A stretch of 64,000 nt of DNA from Halocaridina rubra (Eukaryota > Arthropoda > Malacostraca > Decapoda > Atyidae), in contig JAXCGZ010007620.1 in assembly GCA_037179515.1 (NCBI GenBank), positions 82,501 to 146,500 of the forward strand. The letters are read 5' to 3'. Below, one piece after another: positions 36,763 through 50,692 of this stretch. The translations under genes and the position numbers were made by a program. Each line of letters opens with the position of its first letter. The first letter of the stretch is position 1. Below the pieces are notes generated by a model. The model did no database searches. It saw only the letters and a program-made list of their open reading frames with translations, and was not told the origin of the DNA.

Positions 36763-37849
36763 AAAATGAAGCCATCTATGTCCCAAACCTCTCCCACCCA
36801 TGGGTCGGGAGAAGGGGTAGTCATCAGGGGACTTAAACAGAGAATCAAGAATTTAGAGGCAATGGTTATAAGCCTTGATGATAAAATTCGGAATATGGAT
36901 GGAGAAATGAAAGAGAATGAAACACTCAGAGAACAAATAAATAAGATCTTTGGAGGAAGCAAATAAAGCACAAGGGCAGGAGAGAAAGGAACTAGAAAAA
37001 AGAATAAAGAAGCTGGAAGGGGAAAAGAGTCAACTAGAATCTAGAATTTCTAAACAAGAAGATAAAAACAAACAGCTGAATGACAACCTAAAGGAATTAG
37101 ATGTTAGTTCACTGCTCTCTTCTGAGAGAGACGAGATTGCTGCTTGGAATGTTCAGATTAAGGAAAACATTGAACAGTTCAGAAAAGAGTTCCAGGAGCT
37201 GAATATGGAAAATGATGCCATGAAAACGTCCTTTGCTGATGCACTAAAGGGGAATGTGGCAGTAAAAGAGGCTGTAAAGGTGGTGGCACTGGAAAACATA
37301 CAAACAGTTGACTATAAAGAGACAGTAATCGAAAAAATGAAAGACGTTGTGATGGAAAGGGCAAACCCACTCATCAGACAGGCACTTGATAAGGAGAAGA
37401 CAGTGGTAATCTCAGGCATAAGTGAATCCCAGGAGCCAACATGGCAGGGGAGACTTGAAGAAAATAAAGCTAGAGTTGTAGACCTGATAAGTAAGCTTGG
37501 AGTAGTATGTGGTCCTGAGGATATTGTAAACATACACCAACTAGGTAAATATTCGAGGGAAGGAAAGCCGACACCAACAAAAGTAACCTTTGAGAGAGGG
37601 GAAACATGTAGGGAAATATTGTTGAGAAAAAAAAGTCTAAAAGACCTTCAAGAATGCAAAGAAGTGTTCATTAGACGATACAGAACACAGGAAGAGATGG
37701 GAAAGATCAAAAACTTGTTGCAAGAGGCAAGAAGGTTAAATGATGAAAGAAATGAAGACGAGAAGAAAAATTTTCGTTACAGAATAATTCCAGACAAAGG
37801 GGAGATAAAGAAGATAATGACAGAAGATCAGGGGATGGGGCCTCATTAA
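36763..37849 (+). pseudogene. LINE-A ORF1 with a small frameshift
   Basis: The reading begins at an ATG (36,763, MKPSMSQTSPTHGSGEG) and leads through a coiled-coil (KNLEAMVISLDDKIRNMD). Near 36,937 an apparent duplicated AATA (AACAAATAAATAAGATC) shifts the frame relative to the minus copy, which reads LREEVRFLEEANKAQ. From 36,950 the correct frame continues: coiled coil with LEGEKSQLESRISKQEDKNK, then VVISGISESQEPTWQG, CGPEDIVNIHQLGKYS and EILLRKKSLKDLQECKEVF to the stop at 37,847. ORF1 proteins package LINE RNA. One frameshift is the only defect seen. Confidence 0.85.
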
Positions 37850-37851
37850 GA

Positions 37852-40671
37852 TTGTTATACACAAATGCTGATGGATTAGCTGGTAAGGCAGTAGAACTAA
37901 AAGATAGGATTCACAACAGTAAGGCAGATATAGTAGCAATTACAGAGACTAAGTTGAGTGAGGACATAAACAGTGTCACAGTTTTTCCTAAGGGCTTCAG
38001 AATACTAAGGGTTGAAAGATCTGAGAGGACTGGTGGAGGGATAGCACTGCTCATAAGTGAGAGGATTCAGGTTGAAGAAATAAACTTGGCTATAGAAAGT
38101 GAGTTCAGGGAATTTCTTGTTGCTCGCATAAATACTGGGTCAGAGAGCATTATAATAACTGTTGTATACAACCCACCAAGGAACCAAAATAGGCTTGAAA
38201 TTTATGAGGAAAGTCATATAGGTACTATTGAAGTCATAAACTCAGTTGTTAACATGGCACGGGAGAAAAAATGTAGGATTTTGATTATGGGAGACTTTAA
38301 TCATAAAGAGATAGATTGGATAAATCTTGACCCACACAGTGGTGAGGACTCATTTGGGGCAAGATTCCTAGATTGCGTACAAGGGAATTTCCTACACCAA
38401 CATGTAATGGAACCAACAAGAGCCAGGGGTGGGGATGAGCCATCACTACTTGAGCTAGTGTTCACAGATGTGTTGGATATTGAAAATATTGAGTATGAAC
38501 CACCAATTGGAAAGAGTGACCACTGTGTGTTGTTGATGGAGTATATCATTGAAGACATTCTTCCTGAGAGTAGAGGCACTGAGGACATGAGGAGGAACTA
38601 TCCGAAAGGAGATTACATCAAAATGAATGAGCTTTTTGCAGTTATTGACTGGAGAACCTTATTTTACAACAAATCTGTACAAGAAATGTATGACATCTTT
38701 TGTGAGAAATATGGGAAGATAGTAGATTGCTGCATACTTGTCACCAAAGTAGGTGTAATTCATGCCAGAGAGAAATGGTTTGATAATGGGTGTAAAAGAG
38801 CTAAGGAGTGGAGAGACAAATGCTGGAAAAGGTATAGGAGGAGAAAAAACATAAATGCCTGGCAAACCTACAAAAGAGCAAGAAATTACTACCTAAGTAA
38901 AAGGAGAGAGGCAGAGAGAGATTATGAGAGGGACATCACCAGGAAGGCTAAAGAAAATCCCAAGCTTTTCCACAGCTTTATCAGAGGAAAACTGAAGGTA
39001 AAAGAACAGGTTTTAAGGCTAAAGAGAGCGGATGGAAGCATCACTGAGACGGACGAAGAGATCTGCAAAGAATTGAACAAGGAGTTTCAGTCAGTATTTA
39101 CAGTAGAAAATACCCCACCCCCTCAGATTGCAGTGATAGAAGCTCAAGGGCCGGTATTAGAGAACATCAACCTTACAGCCACAGAGGTATGCAAAGCGCT
39201 GATGGATTTAGATGTTCATAAAGCTACAGGTCCTGATGACATATCCCCTCATGTGCTTAAAAAATGCGCAAACACAATATCAGTGGCACTAAGTATCATA
39301 TTTAAGGAGTCACTGGAGTCGGGGGAGATTCCAAGATGCTGGAAACAAGCAAATGTGATACCTATCTTCAAAAAGGGAAGGAGGCATACGGCTCTGAACT
39401 ATAGACCAGTTTCCTTGACCAGCATAGTTTGCAAAGTTATGGAGAAACTACTAAGGGAACATATCTCTCTTCACTTGGAATCCTTCAACTTTTTGTCAGT
39501 GAGGCAACATGGCTACAGAGAAGGAAGATCAACAGTAACAAACTTATTAGAATTTTATGATGAGGTAAGCCAAATCTTACAGGAAAGAGAGGGCTGGGCA
39601 GATTGCATATTCCTAGACTTCCAGAAAGCGTTTGACACTGTTCCACATGGGAGACTTATTAGGAAGCTGCAATCAATGGCTAGAATAGGTGGAAATGTCT
39701 TGGAATGGATAAAAACTTACTTAGAAGGAAGGGAACAGAGGGTTAGAGTAAGACACTCAGTGTCTGAATGGAGAAGAGTTAGTAGTGGAGTTCCACAGGG
39801 TTCAGTTTTAGGGCCACTTTTGTTCCTTGTATATGTAAATGACCTACCAGAGTCTGTAAATTCATTCATGAATATGTTTGCAGATGATGCAAAGATTGTG
39901 AAGAAAGTAAAAAACGAGAACAATGGTAGAGAACTTCAGGAGGATCTAAATAATCTGCATGAGTGGTCAGAAAAGTGGCTAATGAAATTCAATACCTCAA
40001 AATGTAAGGTAATGAGAATGGGTACAAGTGCAAGAAGGCCCAAGCTTGACTACTCGGTGGCTGGAGTACAACTTCAAGAGACAGAAAATGAGAGAGATCT
40101 AGGAGTAAACATACTGGCAGATTTGTCTCCAGAAATACATATAAATGGCGTAGTAAGGGCAGCATATGCATTCTTATCAAATGTAAGGGTAGCCTTCAGG
40201 CACATGGACAAGGAAATGTTCAGAAATATTTATGTAACCTATGTGAGGCCAAAACTCGAATATGCAGCCCCCTTTTGGAATCCGCACTTGAAAAAGCACA
40301 TAGCTAAGCTTGAAAAAGTTCAAAGACATGCCACGAAACTGGTGCCAGAAATACGCAATCTCGGTTATGATGAGAGGCTGAGGGAATTAGACTTGCCATC
40401 ACTCGAAGCTAGAAGAGTAAGGGGGGATATGGTGACAGTCTTTAAATTCCTTCATGGTTATGATAGAGTGGATAGGGATCGATATTTCGATATGGCTGGC
40501 TCTAGAACTAGAGGTCATAGTTTGAAGCTTCGTAAGAAAACTTCTTTGCAGGATGTAAGGAAATACTTTTTCAGTGTAAGAGTAGTTGATAATTGGAATT
40601 GGCTAAGCGAGGAGGTAGTTAATGCTATCTCAATCCATAGTTTTAAGGACAGGTACGATAAGTATCACTAA
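37852..40671 (+). CDS. LINE-A ORF2: endonuclease and reverse transcriptase, intact
   Basis: An uninterrupted frame of about 940 codons that overlaps or abuts the ORF1 stop. No ATG lies near the start; the conserved protein starts LLYTNADGLAGKAVELK. APE-type endonuclease, residues about 1-230: TNADGL, ITETKLSED, LIMGDFNHKEIDW (near 145) and GKSDHCVLLMEY (near 222), so the Asn, Glu, Asp/Asn and SDH residues are all present. The RT spans roughly 450-750: KATGPDDISPHVL, NYRPVSLTSIVCKVMEKLL, IFLDFQKAFDTVPHGRLI, SGVPQGSVLGPLLFLVYVND (near 646) and MFADDAKIV (near 677). The C-terminal domain ends HSFKDRYDKYH. Catalytic residues are all retained, so this copy could be a source element apart from its ORF1 frameshift. 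Confidence 0.95.
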   Translation: MLYTNADGLAGKAVELKDRIHNSKADIVAITETKLSEDINSVTVFPKGFRILRVERSERTGGGIALLISERIQVEEINLAIESEFREFLVARINTGSESIIITVVYNPPRNQNRLEIYEESHIGTIEVINSVVNMAREKKCRILIMGDFNHKEIDWINLDPHSGEDSFGARFLDCVQGNFLHQHVMEPTRARGGDEPSLLELVFTDVLDIENIEYEPPIGKSDHCVLLMEYIIEDILPESRGTEDMRRNYPKGDYIKMNELFAVIDWRTLFYNKSVQEMYDIFCEKYGKIVDCCILVTKVGVIHAREKWFDNGCKRAKEWRDKCWKRYRRRKNINAWQTYKRARNYYLSKRREAERDYERDITRKAKENPKLFHSFIRGKLKVKEQVLRLKRADGSITETDEEICKELNKEFQSVFTVENTPPPQIAVIEAQGPVLENINLTATEVCKALMDLDVHKATGPDDISPHVLKKCANTISVALSIIFKESLESGEIPRCWKQANVIPIFKKGRRHTALNYRPVSLTSIVCKVMEKLLREHISLHLESFNFLSVRQHGYREGRSTVTNLLEFYDEVSQILQEREGWADCIFLDFQKAFDTVPHGRLIRKLQSMARIGGNVLEWIKTYLEGREQRVRVRHSVSEWRRVSSGVPQGSVLGPLLFLVYVNDLPESVNSFMNMFADDAKIVKKVKNENNGRELQEDLNNLHEWSEKWLMKFNTSKCKVMRMGTSARRPKLDYSVAGVQLQETENERDLGVNILADLSPEIHINGVVRAAYAFLSNVRVAFRHMDKEMFRNIYVTYVRPKLEYAAPFWNPHLKKHIAKLEKVQRHATKLVPEIRNLGYDERLRELDLPSLEARRVRGDMVTVFKFLHGYDRVDRDRYFDMAGSRTRGHSLKLRKKTSLQDVRKYFFSVRVVDNWNWLSEEVVNAISIHSFKDRYDKYH

Positions 40672-40757
40672 GTCTAAAATGGAACCGATCAGGAGACGGG
40701 AAGATACGAGCTTTGGGCTCTTTCCCGTAAACACAATTAGGTAATCACAATTAGGTA

Positions 40758-41410
<653 letters not shown>

Positions 41411-41478
<68 letters not shown>
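41411..41478. repeat. (TA)n microsatellite
   Basis: TA tract of about 68 bases. Confidence 0.97.
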
Positions 41479-41481
<3 letters not shown>

Positions 41482-41599
41482 TATATATTCACATCCAAGT
41501 GCATAGAAAGAATAAAAAGTGTGTAAGATAATGGAAAAAATTAAAAAATTAAAATATAACTATTGGGAAAGAATGCTAATAATAATACAAATAACAACA

Positions 41600-41664
41600 G
41601 TAATAATCTTAAAAACAATAATAATATCAGAAATGCTAACAATAGTAACAATAACAACCACTGC

Positions 41665-41699
<35 letters not shown>

Positions 41700-41702
41700 A
41701 AA

Positions 41703-41772
<70 letters not shown>

Positions 41773-41795
41773 CATCCAACAATAATAATAATACA
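41600..41795. repeat. (AAT)n microsatellite
   Basis: Degenerate AAT/AAC at the left, pure AAT at about 41,705-41,771. Confidence 0.95.
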
Positions 41796-41812
41796 TAATA
41801 ATGATATTAGAT

Positions 41813-42336
41813 AAAAGTAATACTGAAAATAGAGATTAAAAGAAAAATGATAATATTGTTGAGGGGATTTACCTTGCGGAATGACTTCGTTGAGCCTGTA
41901 CTTCAGAAGAGTTTTATCAATTATGTCAGGGGTCCATTTTGACCCCTTGATAAATTGAGATTGTCCTTCAGTTCAATGAGGGAAGTTTCCACAATTTTTC
42001 GTTTTGAATTGACAAGTGCCTTTGAATAACATAGTGGCACCATTCCCATCAATACTCTGATTTTCTTCGTTTACACACTTCAACGAACAAATTCATAGTA
42101 TTGATTGAAGTGTCGCCACTATGTTATTCAAAAGCACTTGTCAATTCAAAACGAAAAATTGTGGAATCTTCCCTCATTGAAATGAAGGACAATCTCAATT
42201 TATGTAGGAGGCAATGGACCCCTGACATAATTGATAAAACTCTTCTGAAGCACAGCCTCAACGAAGTCATTCCGCAAGGTAAATCCCCCCAACGATATTG
42301 TCATTTTTTTAAATCTCTATTTTCGGTATTACTTTA
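41813..42336. mobile_element. large inverted repeat carrying a probable Penelope-like fragment
   Basis: Two arms of about 230 bases (AAAGTAATACTGAAAATAG at 41,814 with CTATTTTCGGTATTACTTT ending 42,335) surround a spacer of about 50 bases. Arms diverge by only scattered mismatches and small indels. The right arm read on the plus strand (42,101-42,340) encodes NSKRKIVESSLIEMKDNLNL and PDIIDKTLL, which looks like the C-terminal end of a GIY-YIG endonuclease of Penelope-like retroelements, including the conserved Glu of VESSLI. Penelope-like elements commonly form inverted copies. The family call is tentative; the palindrome is certain. Confidence 0.65.
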
Positions 42337-42617
42337 CTAATATCATTATTATTTTTATTATTATTTTTGCTGTTGTTTTCTGCTAAAATTTTTATTATTA
42401 TTTTTGCACTGGTTGTTATTGTTGCTGCTATAGTTAGCTTTTCTGGTACGTACGTATGCATGTATGTATATATATATATATATACGTATATATATATATA
42501 TATATATATAGTATATATATATATATATATGGATGTATGTAAGTATATATGTATGCATGTATGTATATATGTATGTAAGTATGCTGGTATGCAAACACTT
42601 GCGCAAATGCTAGTAAG

Positions 42618-42648
<31 letters not shown>

Positions 42649-42900
42649 GCGTACGTACGTATGTATGTATGCATGTATGTATGTGTATATGTATGCAGTA
42701 TGGATGTATGTGCATGTATGTATGTAAGTATGCTTGTATGCAAACACTTGCGCAAATGCGAAAGTAAGTATATATATGCATGTATGTGCATGCCTGTTTA
42801 TAAATGCTAACATAAGTACATATATCTGTATGTTTGTATATATTTATATATGTATGTTTATATAATTATGCATGTTATTATTTGTTATGTACATGTGTAT
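42337..42900. repeat. degenerate (GTAT)n/(TA)n region with a longer duplication
   Basis: ATGTATGT-type repeats. The block TATGCAAACACTTGCGCAAATGC occurs twice, near 42,587 and 42,736, inside a repeated unit of about 150 bases. Confidence 0.85.
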
Positions 42901-42934
42901 ATTAATGCCATATATCATGTATAAAAATCCTTTC

Positions 42935-43340
<406 letters not shown>

Positions 43341-43379
43341 TATATATAACCAAATAAGCACATTACATATGTGAAAACA

Positions 43380-43773
43380 GGAATCATTTTTACCCCGACC
43401 GGGACCTGAACCTGGGATTTACAATTACTAAGCCAAGGCGCTTCCAACTACACCACAGAAGGTTAAAGGGAAACAAACCTCACAGCTGCTATGGTAGGAA
43501 TAAACGCATTCTATCTGAATGCCACTATGTTCATCCTACAGTTTCCGAATGAGATTGGGAATTGAATTAAATGTGAAAACGAAACCACGAGTGAGGTTGG
43601 GGAAACTGTAATATGAACATAGTGCCATTCAGATAGAATGCGTTCATCCCTACCATAGCAGATGTAAGCTGTTAGGTTTTTTCCTTTTAACATTCTGTGG
43701 TGTAGTTGGTAGCGCCTTGGCTTAGTAATAATAAGTCCCAGTTTCAAGTCCAGGTCGGGGTAAAATTGAATCA
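43380..43773. mobile_element. inverted repeat of a tRNA-derived SINE
   Basis: Arms of about 180 bases. The plus-strand right arm has CTGTGGTGTAGTTGGTAGCGCC (A box) and CAGTTTCAAGTCCAGG (B box-like), so the arms start in a tRNA-like head; the left arm is its reverse complement with mismatches. The centre holds unpaired sequence near 43,560-43,580. It lies between two (TA)n tracts. Confidence 0.85.
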
Positions 43774-43776
43774 TAC

Positions 43777-43781
<5 letters not shown>

Positions 43782-43853
<72 letters not shown>

Positions 43854-43863
43854 TATATATATA

Positions 43864-43944
<81 letters not shown>
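43782..43944. repeat. (TA)n microsatellite
   Basis: TA tract of about 160 bases with AAATA breaks. Confidence 0.97.
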
Positions 43945-43948
<4 letters not shown>

Positions 43949-44124
43949 ATATCAAAAAGCACACAGACAGACAGACAGATTAACCAGATGGTTAGATTTA
44001 CAAACACATACGAAGATAGATATGCAAGTCATGCAACTCTCTGATTCTTATGTAAATATAGATATATACACAAGGACTCCAACCAAGAACATTTGGGATT
44101 TTCCAAACAATTGTCGGAAGTACA

Positions 44125-44126
<2 letters not shown>

Positions 44127-44205
<79 letters not shown>

Positions 44206-44232
44206 ATCACAAAAAAACAAGTATATAAATGA

Positions 44233-44325
<93 letters not shown>
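44127..44325. repeat. (AAT)n and (TA)n microsatellites
   Basis: AAT tract 44,127-44,203; TA tract 44,243-44,325. Confidence 0.97.
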
Positions 44326-44326
<1 letters not shown>

Positions 44327-44524
44327 AAATAAATAAGATAATAATATATAATAAAATAATTCACTGTAGGCTTTTCATCCTCTAAGATTTACATATTTCT
44401 TTATTAATTTTTAACTCCTTATCTATATTTCCTCCATTTTTCATTTTCTCTTCTTATTCTGCCTTGATTACATTATTCCTTTGTTTGCTTATTCTTGCTT
44501 TTACTTCGCTGCAGTAACTTAATC

Positions 44525-44980
44525 CAGTGGTTCTCAACCTGAGGGGGCATGGGATGAAGGGGGCCATGACTCTTTTTTTCTCCCCGATTATGTTATTTCG
44601 GACATAAATAAATTAAAGGAATTATCTTTTAATACAATTTAATTATCAATGTTTTTTTGTGAGGGCGGGATGGCGTGGGTGAATATGGGGGGGGGGGTTG
44701 CCACGAGCATGTTGAAAATCCCTGAGAAAGGGAAGGGAGAGAAAAGGCGGAATGGGACTATTCGGCGCCGACGTTTTGGCGTCGCTAATTTTATCGCTAA
44801 ACTATATTGGCATTGCCCTTTTGGTACTAAGCTCTAATTGCTAGGCTACGTTAGGTTAGGTTAGGTTAGTGTTAATTAACTTAGTTTTTATTTAGTAAAG
44901 TCATTCACGGCGCCAAAGGGCCGTGCCAAAACGGAGGCGTCAAAAAGTACCCAAATTGTGAAAAAAGTTGAGAATCACTG
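44525..44980. mobile_element. hAT-type MITE
   Basis: Terminal inverted repeats CAGTGGTTCTCAACCT (44,525) and the reverse complement of AAGTTGAGAATCACTG (ending 44,980), the typical hAT-Charlie-like end. No transposase. Flanking 8-mers do not match well, so the insertion is old. Between about 44,757 and 44,948 there is a second foldback (GGCGCCGACGTTTTGGCGTC versus GGCGCCAAAGGGCC and CCAAAACGGAGGCGTC) that contains TTAGG repeats at 44,851-44,869. Confidence 0.75.
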
Positions 44981-45179
44981 TTCTATTCAGTCATTCGCAG
45001 AGGTCATACGGGGAAGTTCTGGGTATGCCCTGGGTAAGCACCGCGTAAATCCCTCTTTTTTTTCAGTAAAGAGCACCTTGAATGAAATTCTCTAATATTC
45101 TTAAGTTGAAACGCAACCCAGCAGCACTGTTAACAGACTGGATGCAACTGTAGATGAAAGCAACTGTAGTTTACTCAAT

Positions 45180-45700
45180 CTTCATTTCATTTGTATTGGC
45201 TGATGACATTCTTAACCAAATAACTTAACCTAATCTGACTTTGAATAAAATAGAGAGTATGTTTAGTGCGAATTTTGTTTCTCATGTATGAGCTTGTGAC
45301 AATAATGTTTAAGCAAAATAACTAAATCTAACCTGATTTTAACAGAGAAGGGCTTATGAGCTTCATAATAGTATGTTTAGAGTTTTTCTTACTTAACCTA
45401 AAATCTCAACCTAACCTGACCGATATTACATTTCTCCCTTTAATTATCATAGAAGCATTTCTATTCCTTTACTTTGTATGTGTTGGTGATGATATTCTTT
45501 CTTTTCAAACCTAAAATCTTAACCTAACCTTTCTAAGCTGAGTAATATTTCTGTACATACGGGGCATTTAATGACCATGCACATATTTTTTTTACCAATC
45601 ATTTTTTAAGTCTGCAAATGTGATCATTTTTTAACCTAGAATCTTAACCTAACTTGACTCATAGCATTCTATTAATGGTGTTTTCAGTCAACATAAGTAA
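45180..45700. repeat. degenerate ~80-120-bp repeat with AACCTAACCTGA core
   Basis: Related blocks, best seen as ACCTAAAATCTTAACCTAACC, occur near 45,215, 45,318, 45,393, 45,509 and 45,630. No coding sequence. Confidence 0.6.
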
Positions 45701-45893
45701 TAACTTTCGAGGAAAAATGAGTTCCCTTCATCTGGACAGCAAATCACTCTAACATGGCTATGTATGTAATTTGGGGACATGAAATAAATATTGGCAACAC
45801 TGGAATTGTGAAGGAGATCATAATTTATTAAAAGTGTCTAAATCAGATCTGGTAATACTGTTTGTAAAGCTATCAAACGTCATTTGTGATTAT

Positions 45894-45895
<2 letters not shown>

Positions 45896-45974
<79 letters not shown>

Positions 45975-45975
45975 T

Positions 45976-46051
<76 letters not shown>
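45896..46051. repeat. (CT)n-(TA)n compound microsatellite
   Basis: CT tract to about 45,972 and TA tract to 46,051. Confidence 0.98.
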
Positions 46052-46055
<4 letters not shown>

Positions 46056-46149
46056 GGTATTCTTGACTTTTAAGGGTAGGGATCTAGTCAAAATACACAC
46101 CTATTCACTGGAAAGCCTATTTTACAAATATCTCCCATTTAAGCTAGAT

Positions 46150-46780
46150 TAATGCCCCCTCCCACTTCTTGTGTCATCCAAAAGATAAGTGGACAAAGTT
46201 TTTCTGCCTTGGGTCTGACTACCGTAGCTGGTTTTCCACCACAGTTTATCACATGGCACTATCCACAACTACTCATCCCAACTTTCACTACTAAGCAAAA
46301 GCGCGAAAGAAACTTTGGCCATATCGCCTGTGTACAATATTTGCCCATTCATCCCTAGCCTTTCCAATCTCTATTCCCTGCTACACTGACATACCACGCT
46401 CACCCAATGCCCTTTTCACTCCATCCATCCTTCCACCTCATTCTAATTCTTACTCACGGCCTTAATTTATTTCCCTCTGCTCTCCACACTCTCACTGCTA
46501 GTCGTTCCTCATTCATTCATTCTGTATGTCCAAATCATCTCAGTACCTTTTGGATAAAAATATTCTTAATCATATAACTTTAACCTCTGCTAGTCATTCC
46601 TCATTCATTCTTTCCGTATGTCCAAACCATCTCAGACTTTCTGGTGTAACTTCTTTAACAGTTATCTTTCAACGCATTTTCTTTGTCGCACCCCCTAATT
46701 TTTCACTCTGTTCTTGACACTCTTATCCTACTTTTAATACACCTCTATCTTAGATAAATATGTGTAAATAATCTATAAAC
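46150..46780 (-). pseudogene. RTE-like LINE 3' remnant
   Basis: On the minus strand this resembles the C-terminal and 3' region of LINE-D. The GTCCAAACCATCTCAG motif, reverse of the conserved LRxxGHV coding stretch, occurs twice (46,528 and 46,620), so the segment itself is internally duplicated. Frame destroyed. Confidence 0.55.
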
Positions 46781-46948
46781 AAACAAGTAAGGATTAATAT
46801 CCGATGTCAGTACTCTCGGTCCTGGTGTAACTTCATCAACAGATATCTTTCAACACCTTTTCTCTGTCCCACCTCCTAATTTCTCACTCTGTTCTTGACA
46901 AACCTATCCTACTTTTAATACACCTCAATCTTAGATAAATATGTGTAA
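46640..46948. repeat. ~183-bp tandem duplication, second unit interrupted by LINE-E
   Basis: Unit 1 (46,640-46,822) and unit 2 start with CTGGTGTAACTTC and share TCTTGACA, CCTACTTTTAATACACCTC and AAATATGTGTAAA. Unit 2 breaks at about 46,948, and its missing end (AGTAAGGATTAACATCCGAT) reappears after LINE-E at about 48,626. Confidence 0.75.
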
Positions 46949-46949
46949 A

Positions 46950-48622
46950 GACGGACAAGGTATCTGGTCCCGATGGTATCCCTGCAAAGTTCCTTAAGGA
47001 GTTTGCAGATGAATTGGCTCCCGTTCTTTGCCGTCTTTTTCGCCTCATTCTGTCAACCAGTATCTATCCTTCATCTTGGAAGCATGCTGTAGTTTAACCT
47101 GTTCCTAAGAAAGGTGACCGCTCTATTCCTTTAAACTACCGACGTATTGCCCTAACCTCCTCTATTGCTAAAGTTTTCGAAACTTTGCTCAATGCTCACT
47201 TCTTGAAACGCCTTGAATCTCACTTATCTCCGATCAACAGTACGGCTTCCGCAAGACAAGATCCACTGGTGATCTCCTGTCCTATCTTACTCATGTCTGG
47301 TCATCATCTCTGAGGAACTATGGGGAATCCTTTGACTTTGCCTATGATATCTCGAAGGCTTTTGACAGAGTCTGGAACAAGGCTCTGCTTATGGCTTTAC
47401 CCTTTCTTTCTGTTCTCTGATTTCCAGTTTTCTTAATGACCGTTTTATATCTGTAGTTGTTGATGAAGCGACATCTAGCCCTTTCTCTGTAACCAGTGGT
47501 GTTCCACAGGGCTCTGTTCTTTCACCAACTCTGTTCCTTCTCTTCATCAATGATCTTCTACAATCCCCATCTTCCTCCCTTCTTTATGCCTTAGCTGATG
47601 ATTCTACCGTTCACTTTTCCTCTGCCTTTTCTTCACAACCTTCATCTGCTACTCGTAATCAATCTCATATCACTCTTTCTTCTACTCTTAACTCTGATTT
47701 GGAGAGAGTATCTGAGTGGGGCACTCAAAATTTAGTTAAATTCAATGCCTCGAAGACACACTTTCTGGCAATCTCTTTATCTTCTTCTCCTCCTGATAAC
47801 CCTATTGTCTTCAAAACTTATGAAATTTACCCTCTTAACTCTATTAACATATTGGGAATCCATATAGCCTCTAATTTGTCTTGGAGGAATCACATAATCC
47901 AAATTTCTAAATCTTCATAAAGAAAATTGATGGTTTTGTTTCGTTTTCGTCATTACTTTTCCTCTTTGCAGTTAATTAAAAAATTTACGAAGGTCTTATC
48001 CGTCCCTGCTTAGAATACTACTCACACATCTGGGGTACTTCTTATACTAACCTCCTTGATAGGGTGGAATCTAAGGCAGTCAGACTCATTAATGATCCTT
48101 CTCTTACTTCTAATCTGGATTCTCTCTCTCTTCGCAGTAAGATATCTTTTCTTTCTCTTTTCTATCGCTACTACTTCCATCGCTGCTCTGATGAGTTGGC
48201 AGGTTGCATCCCTCCCCCATTGCCGAGGCCACGTAACACTCGCCAAGCGGCCTCATCTCACAGGTACTGTGTGGAGATTTGTAGCTCGCGGATGGGTCGG
48301 TGCAGCTACTGCTTCTTCCCATCTACCTCCAGACTCTGGAACTCTCTTCCTTCTTCTGTCTTTCCTAATTCTTATGACCTATCTTCCTTAAAAAAGCAGA
48401 TCTATCGTCATCTCAGGGTCTAAACCTCCATATCTCTAGGTCCTCTGTACTTTGACTATTTTGTCTGTCTGTCGTTTTCCTTTGTGTAACATTACCTCAT
48501 TTCTACCTTGTCCTTAACCTTTTTCTTTTCCTTCGTCTTGGTATTCTCTCGTGCTGGGCCTTTATTGTTGAGGGCAATTTTTGCCTGTCCCGGTGTGACA
48601 CTCATAATTAAAAAAAAAAAAA
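46950..48622 (+). pseudogene. LINE-E reverse transcriptase, frameshifted, poly-A tailed
   Basis: A 5'-truncated non-LTR element. RT motifs in changing frames: SGPDGIPAKFLKEF, LTSSIAKVFETLL, YGFRKTRSTGDLLSYL, DISKAFDRVWNKAL, SGVPQGSVLSPTLFLLFIND and ALADDSTVHF. The C-terminal end at 48,064-48,423 contains RPRNTRQAASSHRYCVE and FPSTSRLWNSLPSSVF. The 3'UTR ends GTCCCGGTGTGACACTCAT followed by an A-run at 48,609-48,621. Several frameshifts and at least one stop. It sits about 110 bases upstream of the TATA box of the His-Pro peptide gene. Confidence 0.9.
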
Positions 48623-48734
48623 GAAGTAAGGATTAACATCCGATGTCAGTACTCTCAGGTTAAGTTTTACCTTCTGGAATGACTCCAAGCCGTGTTTAGT
48701 AAATCTAAAGAGTATATCAAGGCAAAAGACCAGC

Positions 48735-48741
48735 TATAAAA
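48735..48741 (+). promoter_or_regulatory. TATA box of the His-Pro peptide gene
   Basis: TATAAAA, with ACATTCATT about 27 bases downstream as a possible initiator. The ATG is at 48,818. Confidence 0.65.
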
Positions 48742-48817
48742 CTTGCCTGTCCAGTCGCCTGACATTCATTTACCCTCAACGGCCACACGGAAGAGAGCGC
48801 AAGAACTGAGAGCAATA

Positions 48818-50677
<1,860 letters not shown>

Positions 50678-50692
50678 GACTAAGTGATGGGA

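Noticed and set aside
44851..44869. Telomere or telomere-fusion site
   Set aside because: Only about four TTAGG units within a foldback nested in a MITE; too short and in the wrong context.
46788..48659. AGTAAGGATTA...CTCTC (about 33 bases) as a target-site duplication of LINE-E
   Set aside because: The first copy lies about 130 bases before LINE-E homology begins and the intervening sequence duplicates 46,640-46,770, so a tandem duplication interrupted by the LINE explains it better.
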